Assembly (NCBI GenBank): GCA_003476595.1
Contig: DMTU01000173.1
Location: 2,758 to 8,443 of the forward strand
DNA: 5,686 nt
Source of the DNA: Acidimicrobiaceae bacterium
GTDB taxonomy: Bacteria; Actinomycetota; Acidimicrobiia; Acidimicrobiales; Salinilacustritrichaceae
Reading direction: 5' to 3'
A program made the position numbers and the translations under genes. Numbering within the stretch: position 1 is the stretch's first letter; each line of letters opens with the position of its first letter. Under the pieces are notes generated by a model. That model did no database searches and was not told the DNA's origin. It saw only the letters and a program-made list of their open reading frames with translations. This document shows positions 1-5,005 of the stretch, piece after piece.

Positions 1-1559
1 TAGTCGACCTTGCCGTTGGCGGCGCGTCCGATGGTGTCGATCGTGATCACCCGGCGAGGCGCCTTGTAGGCAGCCAGCCGCTCCCGCACGTGGTCGATGA
101 CGTCCTGCTCGGCCGGTGCGTCGCCCTTGGGCTCGACGACGGCCACGATCATCTCGCCGAAGCGCTCGTGGGGAACTCCCACGACCACGGCGTCGCGGAC
201 GCCGGCGTGGGTCTTGATGGCTTCCTCGACCTCCTCGGGAAAGACCTTCTCGCCGCCGGTGTTGATGCACACCGAACCGCGGCCGAGCACGCTGACCGTG
301 CCGTCCTCCTCGAGGACGGCGTAGTCACCGGGGCAGGAGTAGCGCTTGCCGTCGACCATGAGGAACGTGCGGGCCGACTTCTCGGGGTCCTTGTAGTAGC
401 CGATGGGCTGGCGACCACCGACCGCCAGGCGGCCCATGACCCCGGGCTCGGTGATGCGCTGGTCGTCGTCGCTGACGACGATGGTGTTGAGGCTGGGCTC
501 GAACTTGGCGGTCTTGGCCGCCTGCCCGCCGCCGGACACGGACTGGCCCATGCCGAGCGCCTCGGACGACGAGAAGGCGTCCATCAGGAACATCTGCTCG
601 TTGTGGCGCAGCAGGCCCTGCTTGGTCTCCTCGCTCCACATCACGCCCGACGACGTCATGGCCATGAGCGACGACAGGTCCCAGCGACCCTCGTTGGCGT
701 CGAGGGCCCCGAGGATCGGCTTGGCGAAGGCGTCACCCACGATGGCGATGGCGTTCACGCCCTTGGCCTCGACCTCGTCGAGCAGCTCCGCGGGATCGAA
801 GTGCCGGGACGGGAGCAGCACGATGCAGCCGCCGGCGGAGAGCACCGAGAAGCTGGTGAACGCGCCGGTGCCGTGCATCAGCGGGCAGGCCGGCATGCCG
901 ACCGCACCCGGGTTCTCGAACATGGTGTCGAGCACGGCCGGGTCCCGCTCCTCGGGCAGCGGCGTGCCCAGCGTGCCGCACAGCACGATGACGAGATCGT
1001 CCTGGCGCCACATCACCCCCTTGGGCATGCCGGTGGTCCCGCCGGTGTAGAGCATGTACAGATCGTCGCCGTCGCGGCCGTGGTCGGGCAGGACCCGCTC
1101 GGTCTCGCGTGAGGCCGCGTCCTCGTACGGCGTGGCCCAGTCCGGGCACGGACCGGAACCGTCGTCCACCCACAGCCAGGTCTGCACCCTGGGCACTCGG
1201 TCGCGGATGGCCTCGATGGTGTCGACGAAGCACCCGTGGAACACCACGGCCACTGCATCGGCGTTGTCCCACAGGTAGACGAGCTCGTCCTTGGTGTAGC
1301 GGTAGTTCGTGTTCACCGGCACCAGCGACGCCTTGAAGCAGGCGAACACCGTCTCCAGGTACTCCGGGCAGTTGTACAGGTACTGGGCGACCTTGTCCTG
1401 CTTGTCCGCGCCGGCGTCGAGGAGCGTGCGGGCGATGCCGTCAGCCCGGCGATCGGCCTCGCTCCAGGTGACGGTCCGGTCGTCCTGCTTGGCGAAGGGG
1501 GCATCGGGCAGGTGGTCGGCCGCAGCCTCCCAGATCTCGGCGAAGTTCCAACCGGGCAT
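1..1559 (-). CDS. FadD19-like acyl-CoA synthetase (C-terminus cut by window edge)
   Basis: ATP-dependent acyl-CoA ligase of the adenylate-forming (ANL) superfamily: a carboxylic acid is adenylated and then joined to CoA in the cytoplasm. The reading frame is open from the ATG at 1559 to the edge, giving 519 full residues. Visible motifs are the P-loop YTGGTTGMPKG (171-181), DAFSSSEALG (327-336, with Glu333 of the adenylate-binding motif), PGDYA (Asp412, ribose-binding), GRGS (446-449) followed by GGEK (455-458), and the C-terminal NGK with catalytic Lys517. From memory, the motifs GGTTGxPKGVMWR, GDYA and LGRGSVxINxGGEKVxPEEVE match the mycobacterial FadD19 clade (sterol side-chain CoA ligase), so only a short tail should be missing. 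GGAG lies 8 nt before the start. It is the last gene of the minus-strand group, 83 nt after the previous ligase. The class is secure; a sterol substrate is inference, and another branched or long-chain acid is equally possible. Confidence 0.93.
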   Translation of the reverse strand, partial: MPGWNFAEIWEAAADHLPDAPFAKQDDRTVTWSEADRRADGIARTLLDAGADKQDKVAQYLYNCPEYLETVFACFKASLVPVNTNYRYTKDELVYLWDNADAVAVVFHGCFVDTIEAIRDRVPRVQTWLWVDDGSGPCPDWATPYEDAASRETERVLPDHGRDGDDLYMLYTGGTTGMPKGVMWRQDDLVIVLCGTLGTPLPEERDPAVLDTMFENPGAVGMPACPLMHGTGAFTSFSVLSAGGCIVLLPSRHFDPAELLDEVEAKGVNAIAIVGDAFAKPILGALDANEGRWDLSSLMAMTSSGVMWSEETKQGLLRHNEQMFLMDAFSSSEALGMGQSVSGGGQAAKTAKFEPSLNTIVVSDDDQRITEPGVMGRLAVGGRQPIGYYKDPEKSARTFLMVDGKRYSCPGDYAVLEEDGTVSVLGRGSVCINTGGEKVFPEEVEEAIKTHAGVRDAVVVGVPHERFGEMIVAVVEPKGDAPAEQDVIDHVRERLAAYKAPRRVITIDTIGRAANGKVD

Positions 1560-1583
1560 GTCGTGCGCTCCAAGTGGTCGATG

Positions 1584-1595
1584 TGACGGACGTCA
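1584..1595. promoter_or_regulatory. Small dyad TGACGGACGTCA before the FadD19-like gene
   Basis: Arms TGACG and CGTCA are perfect reverse complements around a 2-nt centre, 24 nt upstream of the ATG at 1559 and inside the 83-nt spacer between the two ligase genes. On the minus strand a TACGTT (1608-1603) resembling an actinobacterial -10 lies just upstream, so the dyad would sit near the start point of an internal promoter; no convincing -35 accompanies it. A possible operator for a TetR- or GntR-type regulator, but the arms are short and could occur by chance. Confidence 0.3.
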
Positions 1596-1642
1596 AACAG
1601 GCAACGTAGGCGAAGGGAGACCCCTTGCGCGGTGCGTCGTGG

Positions 1643-3187
1643 TCAGATGGCTCGGTCGCGATCGGCCCAGTACTGGTCGCGGAGCTTGCGCTTGTAGAGC
1701 TTGCCGGTCGGCAGGCGGGGCAGCTCGTCGAGGAACTCGAAGCGCTTCGGGACCTTGTAGCCGGCGATGTGCTCGCGGGTGAACGACCGCAGCTCCGCCT
1801 CGAGCTCGGCGCCCCGTTCGACGCCTTCGGCTGGCTGCACCGCGGCCATCACCTGCTCGCCCATCTCGTCGTCGGGGATGCCGAAGACGGCCACGTCGGC
1901 CACCTTCGGATGCATGACCAGGCAGTCCTCGATCTCCTGGGGGTAGATGTTGACCCCGCCGGAGATGATCATGAACGCCTTGCGATCGGTGAGGAACAGC
2001 CAACCGTCCTCGTCGAGGTAGCCCACGTCGCCGAGGGTGGTCCAGCCGTGGCCCTTGGGATCCTTGGAGCTCTCGGTCTTGTCGGGGGCGTTGTGGTACT
2101 CGTACGGCGGTCCGCCACCGAAGTAGATGGTGCCGGGCTCGCCCGCTGGCACCTCGTTTCCCTCCTCGTCGAGGATGTGGATCTCCCCGATCAGCGGCTG
2201 GCCGACGGTGCCGGGCCGCTCCAACCAGTCCTCGGGCTTGACCAGGCAGAACCCGTTGAGCTCGGTGCCGGCGTAGTACTCCCACAGCACCGGGCCCCAC
2301 CAGTCCATCATCTGCTGCTTCACCTCGACCGGGCACGGCGCCGCGGCGTGGACGGCGACCTGCATCGACGACACGTCGTAGCGCTGGCGCTCCTCCTCCT
2401 CGAGCTTCAGCATCCGGACGAACATGGTCGGCACCCACTGGGAGTGGCTGGCCCGGTGCGACTCGATGAGGCGCAGCGCCTCCACCGGGTCGTACTTCTC
2501 CATGATCACGGTCGTGCCACCGAGGGACTGGACCCCGAGGTTGAAGCCGATCGGCGCCGAGTGGTACAGCGGGGCGGGGGAGAGGTACACGGTGTCGGCG
2601 TCCATGCCGAACACCCCGCCGAGCAGGGCGGCGATCATCATGCCCTCGTCGATCGTGTTGCCCGACAGCGGCCGTTTGATGCCCTTGGGCCGGCCGGTGG
2701 TGCCCGAGGAGTACAGCATCATCTCGCCGGCCGGCTCCTCGTCGAGGCGGTCGGTCGACATGGTGGAGATGGCGTCGACGTAGGGCTCGAAGCGCGCATC
2801 CGGGTCGCCGATCAGCAGCGGCAGTGTCACGTTCGGTGCGTCCCGCAGCGCCTCCGAGGCCACGTCGGCCTTGGCGGTGGTGGTCACCAGCGACTGGCTG
2901 CCGGAGTCCTCGAGGATGTAGGCCACCTCCTCGGCCGACAGGTAGCTGTTGACGGTCGTGATGTAGAGGCCAGAGCGCAGGGCCGCCCACATGACCTCCA
3001 GGAACCGGGCGTTGTTCTCGCTGAAGATCGCCACGTGGTCGCCCGGCCCGAGGCCGTGGTCGCGCCACAACCGGGCCAGCTGGTTGGATCGCTGGTCGAG
3101 CTCGGCGTAGGTCACGACCTCGCCGCTGCCCCCCATGATCAGCGCCGGCTTGTCGGGTGTGCTCGCTGCGTGGACTCCTGGATACAT
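1643..3187 (-). CDS. Long-chain fatty-acid--CoA ligase family protein (AMP-binding, FadD)
   Basis: A complete 514-residue ANL-superfamily acyl-CoA ligase, a usual length for the family. It shows the P-loop YSSGTTGRPKG (159-169), YYAGTE (304-309), GDVG (386-389, Asp387 for ATP ribose), DRKAFMIISGG (401-411), the NIYPQEIE linker (413-420), and the C-terminal TGKLYKRKLR with catalytic Lys496. The N-terminus MYPGVHAASTPDKPA is typical of the actinobacterial ligase group related to FadD4 and carnitine/crotonobetaine-CoA ligase-like enzymes (recalled, not searched). The ATG at 3187 is preceded by a G-rich AGGGGG only 4 nt away, a tight but usable ribosome site; the alignment of the first residues with the family supports this start. 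The stop is TGA at 1645-1643. It follows the DUF35 gene by 53 nt and precedes the second ligase by 83 nt, suggesting co-transcription. The acid it activates cannot be read from the sequence. Confidence 0.95.
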   Translation of the reverse strand: MYPGVHAASTPDKPALIMGGSGEVVTYAELDQRSNQLARLWRDHGLGPGDHVAIFSENNARFLEVMWAALRSGLYITTVNSYLSAEEVAYILEDSGSQSLVTTTAKADVASEALRDAPNVTLPLLIGDPDARFEPYVDAISTMSTDRLDEEPAGEMMLYSSGTTGRPKGIKRPLSGNTIDEGMMIAALLGGVFGMDADTVYLSPAPLYHSAPIGFNLGVQSLGGTTVIMEKYDPVEALRLIESHRASHSQWVPTMFVRMLKLEEEERQRYDVSSMQVAVHAAAPCPVEVKQQMMDWWGPVLWEYYAGTELNGFCLVKPEDWLERPGTVGQPLIGEIHILDEEGNEVPAGEPGTIYFGGGPPYEYHNAPDKTESSKDPKGHGWTTLGDVGYLDEDGWLFLTDRKAFMIISGGVNIYPQEIEDCLVMHPKVADVAVFGIPDDEMGEQVMAAVQPAEGVERGAELEAELRSFTREHIAGYKVPKRFEFLDELPRLPTGKLYKRKLRDQYWADRDRAI

Positions 3188-3222
3188 GATCCCCCCTGGG
3201 TGATGGTCGTTCTCGTGTGGTG

Positions 3223-3242
3223 TGGTCTGGTTTGGTCTGGTC
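3223..3242. repeat. Two tandem 10-bp direct repeats at the end of the DUF35 gene
   Basis: TGGTCTGGTT (3223-3232) is followed immediately by TGGTCTGGTC (3233-3242), differing at one base. The second copy runs into the TGA stop codon of the DUF35 gene (3243-3241). A related GTGTGGTGTGG stretch (3215-3225) extends the low-complexity block. On the transcribed strand the leader of the downstream ligase is therefore a C/A-rich, probably unstructured segment. Likely a replication-slippage product; no function is shown. Confidence 0.6.
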
Positions 3243-3645
3243 AGTCGTCGGTGACCCGGAAGACCGGCAGGCGCCGGCCGTCGGAGAGCTCCACCGACCA
3301 GTCCACCCGCACGCGCTGGTCGCAGCGCAAGGAGCCGTCGGCCCCGACGACGTTGGTGGTCATGCGGATGCCCTCGTCGAGGTCGACCAGGGCGACGACA
3401 TAGGGGACGTCGTCGCCCATCATCGGGTTCCCCGGCTTGCGCATGACGTTGAAGGTGTAGATGGTGCCGGTGCCCGCGAGCGGGGCCCAGTCGAGCTCCG
3501 CGGACAGGCAGCCCGGGCAGACCTCGCGGGGGTACCACACGAAGCGGTCGCAGGCGTCGCAGCGCTGGGCGACGAGCTCGCGGCGACGGGTCGCGTCCCA
3601 GTACGGCTCGGCCAGAGGGGTGACGGGGGGTTCGATGCGCGGCAT
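3241..3645 (-). CDS. DUF35 protein: zinc ribbon plus OB-fold partner of thiolase-like enzyme
   Basis: A 134-residue protein with the two-part architecture of the DUF35 (ChsH2_C / rubredoxin-like plus OB-fold) family. Residues 29-46 hold a zinc ribbon, C29-x2-C32-x10-C43-x2-C46, after an N-terminal helix with the characteristic PLAEPYWDATRRREL (10-24). Residues from about 53 to 130 are the beta-rich OB-fold (GTGTIYTFNVMR, PYVVALVDLDEGIRM). Members act as non-catalytic partners that bind thiolase-superfamily enzymes and help position acyl-CoA; known examples are ChsH2(DUF35) with the aldolase Ltp2, and the archaeal thiolase/HMG-CoA synthase complex. The ATG at 3645 has GGAG 6 nt upstream, and that Shine-Dalgarno overlaps the TAG stop of the thiolase-like gene (TAGGAG), so translation is probably coupled and the two products made in similar amounts. 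The family and the pairing are clear; the exact reaction served is not. Confidence 0.94.
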   Translation of the reverse strand: MPRIEPPVTPLAEPYWDATRRRELVAQRCDACDRFVWYPREVCPGCLSAELDWAPLAGTGTIYTFNVMRKPGNPMMGDDVPYVVALVDLDEGIRMTTNVVGADGSLRCDQRVRVDWSVELSDGRRLPVFRVTDD

Positions 3646-3654
3646 CGGGATCTC

Positions 3655-4830
3655 CTAGCGGGTGGCTTCGGTGCCGAGGACGATGGTGGAGGTGCACGAC
3701 AGGACGCCGCCGCAGCCGTTGGCGATGGCGACCTCGGCGCCGGGGACCTGGCGGTCCCCGCCCTCGCCGCGGAGCTGGCGGACCGCCTCGACCAGGATGA
3801 ACATGCCGTACATGCCGGGGTGCGTGTAGGAGAGGCCGCCGCCGTTGGTGTTCGTGGGCAGCACGCCCCCGGGGCCGAGGCGCCCGTCGGACACGAAGTC
3901 GCCTCCCTCGCCCTTGGCGCAGAAGCCGAGGTCCTCCAGGGTCATCAGCGCCGTGATCGTGAACGAGTCGTACAGCTCGACCACGTCGACGTCGCCGTGG
4001 CCGATGCCGGCCATGGCCATGGCCTGGGGGCCGGAGACGGCCGCGGCGGTGGTGGTGACGTCGCCCATCTGGCTGATGGACATGCCGTGGGTGTGGGCCG
4101 TGCCGGCGCCGAGGACGTACACCGGCGGACGGGCCAGGTCCCGGGCGCGCTCGGCGCTGGTGACGACGAGGGCGCCGGCCCCGTCGGTGACGAGGCAGCA
4201 GTCGAGCTTGTGCAGGGGTTCGGCCACCATCGGCGAGGCGAGCACGTCGTCGATGGTGATGGGGTCCTGGTGGTAGGCGTTCGGGTTCTTCACGGCCCAC
4301 TCGCGGAACGACACCGCGATCTGGGCCAGCTGCTCGCTGGTGGTGCCGAAGTCGTGCATGTGCCGCTGGGCGGCGAGGCTGTAGCTCGCCGCCGGGAGCC
4401 CGAGCCCGTAGGGCAGGTCCCACTGGAACAGGGCCGAGTCCTGGCCGCCGATGCCGGGGCCACCGCCGGCGAACGGGTTCTTGCCGCCCCGCGGCGTGGC
4501 TGCGTAGACGATGACCGCCACCTCGCACAGGCCGGCGGCGATGGCAGCGGCGGCGTGCTCGACGTGCACTTCGAAGCTGGAGCCGCCCGTCATCGTGGAG
4601 TCGGTGAACCGGCCCCGCACGCCGAGGCGCTCGCCGAGCTCGAGGGACCCCATCATGCCGTTGGTGGTCATCAGGCAGTCGACGTCGGCGATGGTCAGGC
4701 CGGCGTCGTCCAGCGCGCCGCGGATCATCTCGACCTCGAGCTGGGCGTCGGATCGGCCGAGGCGCCCGTCGGGTGAGACGGCGTCGACGGCTCCGACGAT
4801 GGCGGCCGCAGCGCGGAGCGGGTGGGGCAC
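3655..4830 (-). CDS. Thiolase-superfamily (lipid-transfer/Ltp-type) protein lacking the nucleophilic Cys; candidate retro-aldolase
   Basis: A 391-residue protein, normal length for SCP2-type thiolases. N-terminal half: AAAAIVGAV (7-15), DVDCLMTTNG (49-58), TMTGGSSFEVHV (79-90), LDCCLVTDGAGALVV (209-223). C-terminal half: VELYDSFT (284-291), NTNGGGLSYTHPGMYG (327-342, with the conserved His337) and NGCGGVLS (371-378). In SCP2 thiolases the stretch equivalent to TMTGGSS is NCATGSS; the nucleophilic Cys position therefore appears to be Met80, and the usual HDCF loop is YDSF (287-290). Loss of the Cys, with a DUF35 gene 9 nt downstream, fits the Ltp2-like steroid side-chain aldolases better than a classical beta-ketothiolase. 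The GTG at 4830 is chosen because GGAG lies 6 nt upstream and the family's beta-strand starts just after it. An ATG at 4911 would add 27 atypical residues, has no Shine-Dalgarno, and lies inside a palindrome. Substrate unknown. Confidence 0.92.
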   Translation of the reverse strand: MPHPLRAAAAIVGAVDAVSPDGRLGRSDAQLEVEMIRGALDDAGLTIADVDCLMTTNGMMGSLELGERLGVRGRFTDSTMTGGSSFEVHVEHAAAAIAAGLCEVAVIVYAATPRGGKNPFAGGGPGIGGQDSALFQWDLPYGLGLPAASYSLAAQRHMHDFGTTSEQLAQIAVSFREWAVKNPNAYHQDPITIDDVLASPMVAEPLHKLDCCLVTDGAGALVVTSAERARDLARPPVYVLGAGTAHTHGMSISQMGDVTTTAAAVSGPQAMAMAGIGHGDVDVVELYDSFTITALMTLEDLGFCAKGEGGDFVSDGRLGPGGVLPTNTNGGGLSYTHPGMYGMFILVEAVRQLRGEGGDRQVPGAEVAIANGCGGVLSCTSTIVLGTEATR

Positions 4831-4836
4831 GAGCGT

Positions 4837-4840
4837 CTCC
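4837..4840 (-). promoter_or_regulatory. Ribosome binding site that sets the thiolase-like start
   Basis: GGAG on the minus strand, 6 nt before the GTG at 4830-4828. The longer alternative start (ATG at 4911-4909) is preceded by GCCGCCGTCG, with no purine-rich site, so this element decides the start in favour of GTG. Confidence 0.7.
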
Positions 4841-4891
4841 AGGTCTTCCTGCGGTGGCCGGCGCCACCGAGCGACGACGGAACATAACACG

Positions 4892-4921
4892 GCCGCCGTC
4901 TCAGTGATCATCGACGGCGGC
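4892..4921. promoter_or_regulatory. 30-bp interrupted palindrome, probable operator
   Basis: GCCGCCGTC (4892-4900) and GACGGCGGC (4913-4921) are perfect 9-bp reverse complements separated by 12 nt that contain a TGATCA palindrome (4905-4910) almost at the centre. The element covers the likely -35 region of the minus-strand operon, just upstream of the TATGTT -10 candidate. An overlapping 5-1-5 palindrome, ACGGCCGCCGT, occupies 4889-4899. The position and symmetry suit a dimeric repressor of the TetR class, which commonly controls fatty-acid and sterol catabolism in Actinomycetota; no regulator gene is in the window. In RNA it could also form a hairpin, but there is no U-tract. Confidence 0.5.
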
Positions 4922-4972
4922 GCAGCGCTGTCTGAATTGGGCGGTTCGACCCTCCCGGCGATACGGTTCTCG

Positions 4973-4983
4973 GAGACTGTCTC
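4973..4983. repeat. 5-1-5 palindrome GAGACTGTCTC upstream of the MMPL gene
   Basis: GAGAC and GTCTC are perfect reverse complements around a single T. It ends 11 nt before the AGGAGG ribosome site of the MMPL gene, near the start point expected from the weak TACGGT -10 candidate. Further GTCTC copies occur at 4898-4902 and 4835-4839. A small regulator site is possible; chance is not excluded for arms this short. Confidence 0.35.
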
Positions 4984-4994
4984 ATCGGGTCAGC

Positions 4995-5000
4995 AGGAGG
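4995..5000 (+). promoter_or_regulatory. Ribosome binding site of the MMPL gene
   Basis: AGGAGG, a full match to the anti-Shine-Dalgarno sequence, 5 nt before the ATG at 5006. It fixes the start of the transporter gene and suggests efficient initiation. Confidence 0.85.
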
Positions 5001-5005
5001 TGGCG

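Larger units (their letters stand above)
4831..5005. promoter_or_regulatory. Divergent intergenic control region
   Basis: 175 nt separating the leftward catabolic operon from the rightward MMPL gene; with the thiolase-like start at 4830 it holds no coding sequence I can support. For the minus strand the only A/T-rich patch gives TATGTT (4886-4881) as a -10 candidate, with a poor TGATCA (4910-4905) 18 nt upstream at the -35 place. For the plus strand TTGGGC (4937-4942) and TACGGT (4962-4967), 19 nt apart, are the best but weak candidate pair. Both guesses rest on loose matches to actinobacterial sigma-70 promoters. The palindromes listed separately lie over these elements. Confidence 0.5.

Noticed and set aside
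90..1112. Plus-strand open frame of 340 codons
   Set aside because: Antisense to the FadD19-like ligase, whose frame carries all the ANL motifs. The composition is that of a shadow frame.
1613..1626. AAGGG-AGAC-CCCTT hairpin as a terminator between the two ligase genes
   Set aside because: The stem is only 5 bp and has no T-tract on either strand, so intrinsic termination is not supported.
1625..3403. Long plus-strand open frame of 592 codons
   Set aside because: It is antisense to the ligase gene and rich in Val, Gly, Leu, His and Arg, as expected from the opposite strand of G+C-rich coding DNA. No recognisable domain is seen.
3217..4776. Long plus-strand open frame of 519 codons
   Set aside because: Antisense shadow of the DUF35 and thiolase-like genes, with low-complexity Gly/Val/Ala/His composition and no domain; the minus-strand genes carry clear motifs.
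1643..4885. A 1080-residue minus-strand open frame covering the ligase and continuing through the DUF35 and thiolase-like genes in another frame
   Set aside because: Only the last 514 residues are ligase. The upstream part is an Arg/Pro-rich shadow read out of frame with two clear genes; the family-typical ligase start with its own ribosome site is at 3187. It is not a fusion protein.
4831..4911. Extension of the thiolase-like gene to an ATG at 4911
   Set aside because: The added residues resemble no thiolase N-terminus, there is no Shine-Dalgarno, and the segment contains the probable promoter and operator. The GTG at 4830 has GGAG at proper spacing.
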